From Chitinophagales bacterium (GTDB lineage: Bacteria; Bacteroidota; Bacteroidia; Chitinophagales; CAIOSU01), in assembly GCA_018401955.1 (NCBI GenBank), contig JAGYJT010000022.1, positions 1-53,920 of the forward strand: 53,920 bases of DNA, given 5' to 3'. Below, one piece after another: positions 27,471 to 35,578 of this stretch (its first letter is position 1; every line of letters begins with the position of its first letter). Both the position numbers and the translations under genes were made by a program. The notes beneath the pieces are model-generated. The model saw nothing but the letters and a program-made list of their open reading frames with translations, did not search any database and had not been told where the DNA came from.

Positions 27471-27478
27471 CAAAAGTA
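27471..27478 (-). promoter_or_regulatory. TAnnTTTG element (TACTTTTG) 8 nt from the guaA start
   Basis: The reverse strand reads TACTTTTG, eight bases before the guaA ATG. The transcript probably has no leader or only a very short one. Confidence 0.55.
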
Positions 27479-27618
27479 GGTAATTAGTGGCAAGTAGTGG
27501 ATTTTCTGTGGCATTATTATTGGTGTAAACCACTCGTTTTTTATGCTATTGCTTGTTTGTATTGCTTTGTAGTAGCTAAAGGTATTTTGTATATCCTTGA
27601 TACTTTCAAGTTTTAGCT

Positions 27619-27626
27619 TACTTTTG
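27619..27626 (+). promoter_or_regulatory. TAnnTTTG element (TACTTTTG) for the DUF4412 gene
   Basis: TACTTTTG lies 23 nt upstream of the ATG at 27650. A TTG about 19-20 nt further upstream may be the -33 box. Confidence 0.5.
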
Positions 27627-27649
27627 TTTAATAACATAAATACTATACT

Positions 27650-28324
27650 ATGAAAAATCTATTGATTGTTTTGGCTGTATTGATAACAAGCACTGTGGCA
27701 TTTGCCCAAGCCCCGTTTAACGGCACCGTAACTTTTGACGTGGAGCTTAAAGGTGATATGGTGGATATGTTTAAAAGCATGATGCCAAATAAGCAGATTT
27801 ACTACTACTCTGAAGGTGATTTCCGTATGGAAACGATTGGCGGTTTGGCTAGTGGCCAAGGGGATGTGCTGTATCAAGCTAAAAACAACAAGACATACAT
27901 TCTCAATTCAGCTCGTAAAACTGCGCAAGAGATGCAAAACGAGGAGGGCGATAAAACTGACGATAGTGATGTAGTAGTTACCGAAACAGGCGAAACCGCA
28001 GAGATATTGGGATATAGCTGTGATAAATACAAAGTGGTAATTAAAACCAAAGATGGCGAAATGGTGCAATATATTTGGGCCACCAAAGCGTTGCAGCCAG
28101 TTAAACCCAAAGGTGCCGAGAATATCAAGGGTATGTCGGCCATTACGGAAAAGATTAAAGGCATGCCGTTGAAAATACAGTTGGAGATAGATCAAATGGG
28201 CATGAGTTTTACCATGATTACTACGGCTACCAACATTGATAAATCCAAGCCTAAGGGTAGCTTGTTTGATATCCCATCTGATTATACTATTGAAGCTTTT
28301 GACCCTAATAAGATTGGCCGATAG
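27650..28324 (+). CDS. DUF4412 secreted protein
   Basis: The 224-residue protein has a signal peptide (LLIVLAVLITSTVAFAQ). A beta-rich domain follows, starting APFNGTVTFDVELKGDM and containing QIYYYSEGDFRMETIGG, GYSCDKYKVVIKTKDG and GSLFDIPSDYTIEAF. This order is typical of DUF4412 proteins, common in Bacteroidota and probably periplasmic or outer-membrane associated, with a fold recalling LolA/LolB. The function is unknown. The MarR regulator follows after 15 bp, so the pair may be co-expressed. Confidence 0.8.
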   Translation: MKNLLIVLAVLITSTVAFAQAPFNGTVTFDVELKGDMVDMFKSMMPNKQIYYYSEGDFRMETIGGLASGQGDVLYQAKNNKTYILNSARKTAQEMQNEEGDKTDDSDVVVTETGETAEILGYSCDKYKVVIKTKDGEMVQYIWATKALQPVKPKGAENIKGMSAITEKIKGMPLKIQLEIDQMGMSFTMITTATNIDKSKPKGSLFDIPSDYTIEAFDPNKIGR

Positions 28325-28339
28325 TACTAAGCCCAAAGG

Positions 28340-28789
28340 ATGCGCCTTGAAGATGAAATACAACATAAGCAGTTCCAGAGTGAGCACCATAAACTGCTCG
28401 TGAACTTGATATACTCGGGCAACTGGGTAAAGTCTCTTCATGCCGAAGTACTTAAGCCTTATGGCCTTACTATGCAACAATATAATGTACTGCGTATACT
28501 CAGGGGGCAATACCCAAAGCCGGCAAGCGTAAACTTATTGATTGAGCGTATGTTGGATAAAATGAGCAATGCCTCGCGCTTGGTAGAAAAACTGCGATTG
28601 AAGGGCTTGGTTGAGCGCCGTGAAAACGATAGCGACCGCCGCCAAGCAGATGTAATAATTACTGAGAAAGGATTGGAGTTGCTTACTGAATTGAGCAAAC
28701 CCATTGAGCAGTTTGAATTTCGCTCAACTGCCGTTAGCGAAGCCGAAGCGAAGAAGGTAAACGATATATTGGATAGGTTGCGGGGGTAA
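28340..28789 (+). CDS. MarR-family transcriptional regulator
   Basis: The 149-residue protein has a winged helix-turn-helix of the MarR family. The recognition region is YNVLRILRGQYPKPASVNLL followed by IERMLDKMSNASRLVEKLRL, and the wing is VERRENDSDRRQADVIITEKG, where the DxR pattern is diagnostic. MarR proteins are usually dimeric repressors that respond to phenolic compounds, fatty acids or oxidants. Targets are unknown; neighbouring DUF4412 and DUF6265 genes are candidates. It ends 2 bp before the convergent DUF6265 gene. Confidence 0.88.
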   Translation: MRLEDEIQHKQFQSEHHKLLVNLIYSGNWVKSLHAEVLKPYGLTMQQYNVLRILRGQYPKPASVNLLIERMLDKMSNASRLVEKLRLKGLVERRENDSDRRQADVIITEKGLELLTELSKPIEQFEFRSTAVSEAEAKKVNDILDRLRG

Positions 28790-28791
28790 CT

Positions 28792-29313
28792 TTATTCCAC
28801 CACCCTTTTCATATTCACCGTAAAGCTTTTGCCTTCTGGTTTGCCGTCGCTTACAATGGCTTGTAGCTCGTTGTTACCCAGGTTTATGTAGGTTATCTCT
28901 TTCGGGAAATCGTGCTCAGCATTGGTAAAAGTAAAGCTGTTGTTGCCTTGCTTGGTCAGTTTAAAGGTTACCTCTTTGCCTTCGTTTTGCCCAATTACCG
29001 TTGCATGGTAAAACAGGGTATGACCTTGAGAGGTTATTTTAAGATTTTCCTGTACCGTTTCCTTTCCATTTTTTACCGTATAAGCTTTGCCGTTAAGGGC
29101 ATCCAAGCCATAGTCCCATCGCTCAAATGTTCCCGGTTTATCTACTTGCTCCCAGGTGCCTACCATCCAGTAAAGGTCTGTTTTGGGGTCGTGCTTTACA
29201 TCGTTGGTATTAAAGGCCGCTGCCATAAAGGATATTAATGGAATGATAATCACCGCCAATATTATATCTGACAGTGCAATTCTTTTTTCGCCTTTATTTG
29301 CGCTCTGGTTCAT
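28792..29313 (-). CDS. DUF6265-family secreted protein
   Basis: The 173-residue product starts with a charged stretch and one hydrophobic segment (IILAVIIIPLISFMAAAF). A lipocalin-like beta domain follows with LYWMVGTWEQVDKPGTFERW, FYHATVIGQNEGKEVTFKL and FTFTNAEHDFPKEITYI. The WMxGxW and NAEHDFP phrases mark DUF6265. Function is unknown; small-ligand binding is possible from the fold. The gene is convergent with marR. Confidence 0.75.
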   Translation of the reverse strand: MNQSANKGEKRIALSDIILAVIIIPLISFMAAAFNTNDVKHDPKTDLYWMVGTWEQVDKPGTFERWDYGLDALNGKAYTVKNGKETVQENLKITSQGHTLFYHATVIGQNEGKEVTFKLTKQGNNSFTFTNAEHDFPKEITYINLGNNELQAIVSDGKPEGKSFTVNMKRVVE

Positions 29314-29428
29314 AAGGTTGCGGTTCTAAGTGGAAAAGTTACCCAAGTTTTAATGGAAAACCAATATTAAGATTTTTTTTGGGCATTAAATACTGCAATA
29401 CCCATTAACTTCGTTCCAACCATACCCT

Positions 29429-31819
29429 ATGTTTCCATTCCCTTATTATCGGTATCGGTTGCGCCGCTTTGCCACAAGGCATAGGTGCAAGCTATTATTA
29501 TTGGTGGGGGCATTGGTGTGGTTTTGGTTTTCGTTGCCCAAGGTATTGTTTAGCGACCCCACCAGCACCGTTATTGAAGACCGCAACGGAAAACTAATAG
29601 GCGCTAAAATTGCCGCCGATGGGCAGTGGCGTTTCCCGCAGATTGACTCTGTGCCCAGCAAATTTGCCTTGGCCATTACTTGCTTCGAAGACCAATACTT
29701 TTATCAGCACCCCGGTGTAAACCCCTTGGCCATTGGCCGTGCCATGCAGCAGAACATCCGCTCAGGCAGGCTGGTTAGCGGTGGCAGTACCCTTACCATG
29801 CAAGTAATTCGCATGAGTAGAAAAGGGCAGGGTAGAACCATTGGGGAGAAAGTGATAGAAGCCTTGTTGGCTATGCGGTTAGAGCTGCGCGATAATAAAG
29901 ACCAAGTGCTAGCCCTATACGCTAGCCATGCACCTTTTGGTGGCAATGTAGTGGGGCTAGAGGCTGCTGCTTGGCGGTACTTCGGCCGCTCGCCTGAAGA
30001 ACTTTCGTGGGCAGAGGCGGCTACTTTGGCGGTGTTGCCCAATGCCCCGGCGCTCATACACCCAGGCCGCAACCGTAAGCTGTTGATTGAAAAGCGCGAT
30101 AGGCTACTCACCCGAATGCTGGATGGTAACATAATTACCCAAGAAGAATACGAACTGGCTTTGCTGGAGCCTTTGCCTGATAAGCCCGTTGCCATACCGC
30201 AGGTAGCGCCGCATTTGCTTACTCGTTTTTATAACGACAGACCGGGCGAGTTGATACGAACTACCATCAACTCACAACTGCAATTGCGGGCAAACTACAT
30301 TGCCTCCAAACATTTGGAGCAATTGCGCGCCAACGAAATATATAGCCTGGGCATGATGGTAATGGACGTGGAAACGGGCGATGTGCTGGCATACGTGGGT
30401 AACGACCCCGAACCTACATCTGATGGGCACGGCTTGTACGTGGATGTGGTAAATGCCCCACGCAGCACAGGCAGCATATTAAAGCCAATACTGTTTGCAG
30501 GTATGCTGCAGGACGGCGAGATACTGCCCAACACACTGATACCTGATGTGCCATCCTATTACTTTGGCTATGTGCCCAAAAACTATGACGGCAACTTTGA
30601 TGGCATGGTGCCCGCCCGCAGAGCTTTGTCGCGCTCATTGAACGTGCCTGCGGTAAAAATGCTGATGGAGTATAGGGTAGAGCGGTTGCTGGACTTATTG
30701 CAAAAGCTGGGTTTGGGCACCTTCTCTGAGAGCGCACGTCACTACGGGCTATCGTTGATATTGGGTGGGGGAGAGGCTACCCTGTGGGACCTTTGCGGTA
30801 TGTATGGCAGTTTGGCGCGGGCATTGAACCACTATAGCAACCACAACAGCCTGTATTACAGCAACGACCTTCGCCAGCCGAACCTCGAATTGAACCTGAG
30901 CACCGATAGCTTGGGGCAGCCCATGGACAATTTCCTGCTTTCGGCGAGTGTATTGTACAATATGTTTGATGCGATGGTGGAGGTGAACAGGCCCGAAGAA
31001 GAATCATCGTGGCGGTTGTTTGGCTCGGGGCGCATTGCTTGGAAAACGGGTACCAGCTTCGGTGGCCGCGATGCATGGGCCATAGGCATTACCCCTAAAT
31101 ATGTGGTGGGCGTTTGGGCAGGCAACGCTGGCGGCGAGGGCCGCTCCGACCTTACCGGCCTTGGCAGTGCCGCACCTGTGCTGTTTGATATGTTCGACCA
31201 GCTACCAGCCGCACAATGGTTTAGCATGCCTTACGACGATATGGTGCAAGTGCCCATTTGTCGCCGCAGCGGTCATAGGGCGGGCATGTATTGCGAACCC
31301 GTGGATAGCGCTTGGATACCCGCCAGAGGATTGAGCACCGATGCCTGCCCTTACCACCAGCTCATACACTTGGATGCCAGCGGGCAATACCGTGTAACCG
31401 ATGCCTGTGAGCAAGTAAGTACTATGGTGCACAAGCCTTGGTTTGTGCTACCGCCCACCGAAGAGTGGTACTACAAGCGCAAAGACCCTAACTACAGCAC
31501 CTTGCCGACTTGGCGCAGCGGTTGCCAGCCAATCGCAGGCACAGCACCCATGGAGCTGGTGTACCCCAAGCAGTACACCAAAATATTTATACCCATTGAG
31601 TTGGACGGCAAGCCGGGCAAAGTAGTGTTTGATGCCGCCCACCGCCAAAGCGATGCCGTGATATATTGGCATTTGGACGAAGAATTTATAACCGCAACCC
31701 GTCACATACATCAGCTAATCTTCCATCCCCCACCGGGCAAGCACACTATTACTTTGGTGGATGGAGAGGGGTATAGTATTAGTCAGGGGTTTGAGGTTTC
31801 GGATAGGGAGTTGAAGTGA
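29429..31819 (+). CDS. pbpC: Penicillin-binding protein 1C (glycosyltransferase/transpeptidase)
   Basis: The 796-residue protein has an N-terminal membrane anchor (LLLLVGALVWFWFSL). The GT51 glycosyltransferase domain has catalytic Glu87 in CFEDQYFYQHPG and SGGSTLTMQVIRMS. The transpeptidase has Ser349 in STGSILKP, SLN at 403-405 and KTG at 539-541. The PBP1C-type C-terminal domain (BiPBP_C) ends with KHTITLVDGEGYSISQGFEV. It polymerises and cross-links peptidoglycan or tests for defects. The alpha-2-macroglobulin gene that often accompanies pbpC is not present here. A diverged second copy of its last codons lies about 1 kb downstream. A variant -7 element (TAACTTCG) is at 29406-29413. Confidence 0.93.
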   Translation: MFPFPYYRYRLRRFATRHRCKLLLLVGALVWFWFSLPKVLFSDPTSTVIEDRNGKLIGAKIAADGQWRFPQIDSVPSKFALAITCFEDQYFYQHPGVNPLAIGRAMQQNIRSGRLVSGGSTLTMQVIRMSRKGQGRTIGEKVIEALLAMRLELRDNKDQVLALYASHAPFGGNVVGLEAAAWRYFGRSPEELSWAEAATLAVLPNAPALIHPGRNRKLLIEKRDRLLTRMLDGNIITQEEYELALLEPLPDKPVAIPQVAPHLLTRFYNDRPGELIRTTINSQLQLRANYIASKHLEQLRANEIYSLGMMVMDVETGDVLAYVGNDPEPTSDGHGLYVDVVNAPRSTGSILKPILFAGMLQDGEILPNTLIPDVPSYYFGYVPKNYDGNFDGMVPARRALSRSLNVPAVKMLMEYRVERLLDLLQKLGLGTFSESARHYGLSLILGGGEATLWDLCGMYGSLARALNHYSNHNSLYYSNDLRQPNLELNLSTDSLGQPMDNFLLSASVLYNMFDAMVEVNRPEEESSWRLFGSGRIAWKTGTSFGGRDAWAIGITPKYVVGVWAGNAGGEGRSDLTGLGSAAPVLFDMFDQLPAAQWFSMPYDDMVQVPICRRSGHRAGMYCEPVDSAWIPARGLSTDACPYHQLIHLDASGQYRVTDACEQVSTMVHKPWFVLPPTEEWYYKRKDPNYSTLPTWRSGCQPIAGTAPMELVYPKQYTKIFIPIELDGKPGKVVFDAAHRQSDAVIYWHLDEEFITATRHIHQLIFHPPPGKHTITLVDGEGYSISQGFEVSDRELK

Positions 31820-31869
31820 TGGTGGGGATATGTTTTAAAATATTGATTATGATTTGTTTGCCTGATTTT

Positions 31870-32391
31870 ATGTTGTGGTTGCTCGTGGTCTTAGCCATTA
31901 GCTTCGGCTCTTGCACCCCAAGCAATCGCAATTTGAGCTATTTGGAAGAATGTGAGCAGTTTGTTTTAGAGCAGGATAAAGTAGGGGAGGAGTTCGTTTT
32001 TAAGCCTGATGCTTCTAAGATACCAGAGTACAGATTTACTTATTTGGGCAGCGTACCAACTAAGAACGAAGGAAATGTCAAGATTCTCAGCTTAGCTATA
32101 CTTACCGGTATTTATGAAGATAATAAGCGGGGAAATGGAGTGGTTATATTGTTTAACAACGACAACCGTTTCCTAGGGGCGTACGTGTTGGGAGATATTT
32201 CAAGTTTGCTTACCAAGATTTTGGGGAATGAGTTGATGTTTTCATACAATGATGCATCGTGTGACCAAGAAACAGCAATTAGCTTTTATGATAGTATTCC
32301 TAAACAGATTTTTGTAGGTTGTAGTAATTTTGATGGTACAATATTAGGGGATTTGTATTCACTTGGATTTGAGGATCGCTTGAATGAATAA
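31870..32391 (+). CDS. Putative lipoprotein (173 aa), function unknown
   Basis: The chosen start gives MLWLLVVLAISFGSC, a short lipoprotein signal with Cys15. The frame is open upstream to an ATG at 31819 that overlaps the pbpC stop, so that start (191-aa frame) is also possible and would be translationally coupled. The mature part contains YRFTYLGSVPTKNEGN and a stretch like GNGVVILFNNDNRFLGAYVL. No family is recognised. Base composition is more AT-rich than pbpC. With the next gene it forms the insert bracketed by two copies of the pbpC 3-prime end. Confidence 0.55.
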   Translation: MLWLLVVLAISFGSCTPSNRNLSYLEECEQFVLEQDKVGEEFVFKPDASKIPEYRFTYLGSVPTKNEGNVKILSLAILTGIYEDNKRGNGVVILFNNDNRFLGAYVLGDISSLLTKILGNELMFSYNDASCDQETAISFYDSIPKQIFVGCSNFDGTILGDLYSLGFEDRLNE

Positions 32392-32414
32392 ACGCCGCAC
32401 TCAATATATAATTT

Positions 32415-32789
32415 ATGGAAGTAAAAGATGATCATCTAGAGTCTAAATTCTTGATTCAGAGTTTACGCCAATATGGAATTTCGTATCCTAAAATGGATGA
32501 TTGGGAATGTGAAAGTATGCATGTTGCAATTGGATTTTATGTGCACTGGCTTATAAAGGATGTTAGGCAAAATAGTAATTGCAAACAGCATGTTAAGATA
32601 ATAGAAAAACTCTTTGACAGTTCTTTTCCTAAAATGAAGAATGCATTGGAAGTTGATTTATTTATAAATATTTATGACGAATTGGGAGTTAATAATTCTT
32701 TTGCAAGTAACTTTCGAGAGGATATTTTTAGTGCTTATAATGTAGCCATACAATACTGGTTAGCAATAAATAATATTAAGGAGCCATAA
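32415..32789 (+). CDS. Hypothetical protein (124 aa), accessory
   Basis: I do not recognise this family. The frame starts MEVKDDHLESKFLIQSLRQY and ends in NNIKEP. The product is helical-looking and cytosolic (no signal peptide), with several Trp, Cys and His residues (DDWECESMHVAIGFYVHWLI). The gene is AT-rich compared with neighbours and ends 2 bp before the duplicated pbpC tail. Immunity or cargo proteins often have this size and composition, but nothing proves such a role. Confidence 0.5.
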   Translation: MEVKDDHLESKFLIQSLRQYGISYPKMDDWECESMHVAIGFYVHWLIKDVRQNSNCKQHVKIIEKLFDSSFPKMKNALEVDLFINIYDELGVNNSFASNFREDIFSAYNVAIQYWLAINNIKEP

Positions 32790-32791
32790 TC

Positions 32792-32884
32792 CCCCCTCCG
32801 CCCAGCAAGCATACCATTACCTTGGTTGATGGCGAGGGGTATAGTATTAGCCAGGGGTTTGAGGTGGCGGATAGGGAGAAGTAG
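32792..32884 (+). pseudogene. Second, diverged copy of the pbpC 3-prime end
   Basis: Translated in one frame it reads PPSKHTITLVDGEGYSISQG and then FEVADREK followed by TAG. This nearly repeats the true pbpC end at 31727-31819 (KHTITLVDGEGYSISQG, FEVSDRELK, TGA). Most of the base changes between the copies fall at third codon positions. It has no start or upstream coding sequence of its own, so it is an orphan gene tail. Confidence 0.85.
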
Positions 32885-32918
32885 GGGTTGGTTTGTTGAT
32901 ATGTATTATATTGTACTG

Positions 32919-32965
32919 GCGTCTGGAGACGCGAGGTACATTTCATCCTCGTCTTGGAGACGAGG
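32919..32965. repeat. Two tandem perfect hairpins
   Basis: GCGTCT-GG-AGACGC (32919-32932) is followed by CCTCGTCT-TGG-AGACGAGG (32947-32965). Both are perfect stems with very short loops that share the GTCT/AGAC core. They lie between the orphan pbpC tail and the next accessory gene. Confidence 0.65.
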
Positions 32966-33048
32966 ACGAGAGGGGAGCCACAAAGGCCGGTGTATATTGG
33001 GGTCCCTTATTTCTAACAAACCAATTTAAAACAATTATACTAAAAGTG

Positions 33049-33528
33049 ATGATGATTAATAAAATTACTGTTTGTAAGTTATTCATTTTTAATTTTGTAC
33101 TAGTTAGTTTTATCAATAATGTCAAGGCAAGTGATTTGATAACTGGTTTTAATGATTCAGACTTTGAAGTGTCTGAAAATGTTTCTTGTATATCAGGGAC
33201 GTTTAAAAAATACCTTAAAAATATTTATGGTTACAATATTGTTATTGCTGAAATTGATCACAAACAGAAATATTATGATTTGGTGATTCGCGAACAACCT
33301 CGTATTCGGTTGATATGTCTGGGAACGGCCCAACAAGGCAACATTTCATTTGTGTGTTATGAATCATTTGGTATAGTCAATAGTTTTGTCTGTGTTATCT
33401 ATATACCATCTAGAAACAAGATTACTGATTTTGTTTCTTTAAGATTGAATAATGAGGTGGTAAATTATTCTGAGTTGAGGGCTGCTATATCTAATGTAGA
33501 ATTTGAAAAATGGAAAACTAAGTACTAG
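33049..33528 (+). CDS. Secreted hypothetical protein (159 aa), accessory
   Basis: The start at 33049 gives a signal peptide (MMINKITVCKLFIFNFVLVS, then FINNVKAS). A beta-rich mature part follows with VSCISGTFKKYLKNIYGYNI, AEIDHKQKYYDLVIREQPRI and NISFVCYESFGIVNSFVCVI. The longer in-frame start at 32893 would translate through two hairpins and is rejected. No family is recognised. It is strongly AT-rich, unlike the lpdA and pbpC flanks, which suggests recent arrival. Confidence 0.5.
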   Translation: MMINKITVCKLFIFNFVLVSFINNVKASDLITGFNDSDFEVSENVSCISGTFKKYLKNIYGYNIVIAEIDHKQKYYDLVIREQPRIRLICLGTAQQGNISFVCYESFGIVNSFVCVIYIPSRNKITDFVSLRLNNEVVNYSELRAAISNVEFEKWKTKY

Positions 33529-34060
33529 TATGTTGACTAGAATTGTTATAAATTAGCACATGTTCTTGTTGTTATACCCCCTTGTCAGGCGGAGACAGGC
33601 TGGTGATGCGAAGTAGGTTTCATCCCATTCTGCGAGTAGGCTATTTCAGGCCTACTCGCAATTGATAGTAGTAGGCTTTGCCTACTTTTCCGCCTTAGCG
33701 GAAACACGGGTTGGGGGGTGAGTTTTGGCTACGCAATAAATGTAATGCAGAGCTTTGGGCTTCAATGCTCGCGCCAAAAGCCCACGCACGCACCCTTCGA
33801 CACGGCTCAGGATGACACGCTAGCTTCCGCTTCAAAACTTAATTAGTACAACTTTTCGTACCACATCCCACCTCACAAAACAAATTAACCCCATTAAGAC
33901 CCTTTTTTCATTTGTGAATGTTATAACTTTGTTTTGATGCACGTGGAATGATTGCGTGCGGTGAGTATTGGGATATTTCTAAACTTTTACCATAGACCAT
34001 GGACTATCGACCCGTCGCCTGAGGCGAGGCAAGCCATGGACTATGGACCAAACAACAAAC
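33529..34060. repeat. Gene-free region filled with palindromes and repeat words
   Basis: About 530 bp without a gene. Contents in order: a GGAGACAGGC-type palindrome (33577-33603); three perfect hairpins in 74 bp (33631-33660, stem TGCGAGTAGGC; 33670-33686, stem AGTAGGC; 33687-33704, stem TTTCCGC); a CCCTTCGAC...CTCAGGATGAC repeat (33793-33817) of a type widespread in bacterial genomes; a promoter-like TAACTTTG (33924-33931); and an ATGGTCC-type word array split by a 26-bp palindrome (33990-34050). Confidence 0.75.
33924..33931 (+). promoter_or_regulatory. Possible TAnnTTTG promoter element (TAACTTTG) for lpdA
   Basis: TAACTTTG matches the -7 consensus but lies about 130 nt before the lpdA ATG, so the leader would include the repeat array at 33990-34050. 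No -33 box at good spacing was found. Confidence 0.35.
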
Positions 34061-35461
34061 ATGTACGACGTTACTGTTATCGGATCGGGGCCTGGCGGAT
34101 ATATCGCTGCCGTGCGTAGTGCCCAATTAGGTTTTAAAACTGCTATTATCGAGCGTTACCCAACTTTGGGTGGTACTTGCCTTAATGTTGGTTGTATACC
34201 AAGTAAGGCTTTGCTCGATTCTTCGGAGCACTATTACAATGCTGCCCACCACTTTGAGGAACACGGTATTGCGGTAAGTGGCCTAAAGGTTGATTTCGGC
34301 CAAATGATTAAGCGCAAAACAGATGTAGTAACGGGTGTAACCAAAGGCGTGCAGTTTTTGATGAAGAAGAACAAGGTGGATGTTTTTCAAGGCCATGGTT
34401 CGTTCGTTAGCAAAAACAAGATTGCTATTAAGAACGATAAGGGCGAGGTTCAAGAGATTGAAACCAAGAACACGATTATCGCTACTGGCTCTAAGCCATC
34501 GAGCTTGCCTAGCATCGAGATTGATAAAAAACGTATCATTACTTCTACCGAAGCCCTTACGCTTACCGAGTTGCCTAAAACCATGGTGGTTATTGGTGGT
34601 GGCGTTATTGGTGTTGAGCTGGGTAGCGTATATGCCCGTTTGGGTGTGAAAGTGCAAGTGGTTGAATACATGGACCGCATAATTGGTACCATGGACAAAG
34701 ACCTCGGCAAAGAGTTACTAAAGGTGTTGAAGAAAACCGGCATCGAGTTTTTCTTAAGTCACAAGGTAACAGGTGCTAGTGTAAAAGGTAAAACCGTAAC
34801 CGTTACTGCTGAGGATAGCAAAGGTGCTGCCGTTGAGTTTAAAGGCGATTATTGCTTGGTATGTGTTGGCCGTAAGGCTTATACCGATAACTTGGGCTTG
34901 GATAAGATTGGCCTTGAAGCCGACAAGCGTGGCAAAGTAGTGGTAGACCCACTCACGCTGCAAACCAAAGTAGCTGGTGTTTATGCCATTGGTGATGTAA
35001 TTGATGGCCCAATGCTAGCGCACAAAGCCGAAGACGAGGGCGTGTTGGTGGCTGAGACTATTGCCGGACAAAAACCGCACATTGATTATAACTTGATACC
35101 GAATGTAGCTTATACTTGGCCTGAAGTTTCATCGGTTGGGCAAATGGAAGAGCAGTTGACTGAGAAGGGTATTGCTTTCAAGAAAGGTACCTTTAGCTTT
35201 AAGGCTAGTGGCCGTGCTGCCGCCAGTGGCGATACCGATGGTTTAGTGAAAGTATTGGCCGACAAGGAAACTGATGAAATTCTAGGCGTGCACATCATTG
35301 GCCCGCGTGCGGCCGATTTGATTGCAGAAGCCACGGCTGCAATGGAGTACCGTGCCAGTGCTGAAGATGTGGGCCGCATGTGCCATCCGCACCCAACATA
35401 CTCTGAGTCGTTTAAAGAGGCTTGTTTGGCTGCCAGCGACAACAGGGCGCTTAACGCTTAA
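34061..35461 (+). CDS. lpdA: Dihydrolipoyl dehydrogenase (E3)
   Basis: The 466-residue flavoprotein has the FAD-binding GSGPGGYIAAVRSAQLG, the redox disulphide GGTCLNVGCIPSK (Cys40, Cys45), the NAD-binding GGGVIGVELGSVYARLG, the FAD motif VAGVYAIGDV and the C-terminal His-Glu pair in HPHPTYSE. It reoxidises lipoamide in the pyruvate and 2-oxoglutarate dehydrogenase and glycine cleavage complexes. The in-frame ATG at 34043 lies within an intergenic repeat word and is rejected in favour of MYDVTVIGSG. No E1 or E2 genes are adjacent. An IS element begins 14 bp after the stop. Confidence 0.95.
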   Translation: MYDVTVIGSGPGGYIAAVRSAQLGFKTAIIERYPTLGGTCLNVGCIPSKALLDSSEHYYNAAHHFEEHGIAVSGLKVDFGQMIKRKTDVVTGVTKGVQFLMKKNKVDVFQGHGSFVSKNKIAIKNDKGEVQEIETKNTIIATGSKPSSLPSIEIDKKRIITSTEALTLTELPKTMVVIGGGVIGVELGSVYARLGVKVQVVEYMDRIIGTMDKDLGKELLKVLKKTGIEFFLSHKVTGASVKGKTVTVTAEDSKGAAVEFKGDYCLVCVGRKAYTDNLGLDKIGLEADKRGKVVVDPLTLQTKVAGVYAIGDVIDGPMLAHKAEDEGVLVAETIAGQKPHIDYNLIPNVAYTWPEVSSVGQMEEQLTEKGIAFKKGTFSFKASGRAAASGDTDGLVKVLADKETDEILGVHIIGPRAADLIAEATAAMEYRASAEDVGRMCHPHPTYSESFKEACLAASDNRALNA

Positions 35462-35578
35462 TTGGGTAATGTGCGGAAAAATAGTTGGTGATTTTTAACT
35501 TCCCAGTTGTTATATTACCGCTGCCGACTTGAAGGGGACGTAGGCTCTGGTGGAGACCAACCTGCCAGTAATAATTTC

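Noticed and set aside
32893..33048. N-terminal extension of the secreted accessory protein
   Set aside because: It would translate through two perfect hairpins and place the signal peptide in the middle of the protein.
34043..34060. Upstream ATG for lpdA
   Set aside because: It lies in an ATGGTCC-type repeat word; the family N-terminus begins at the next ATG.
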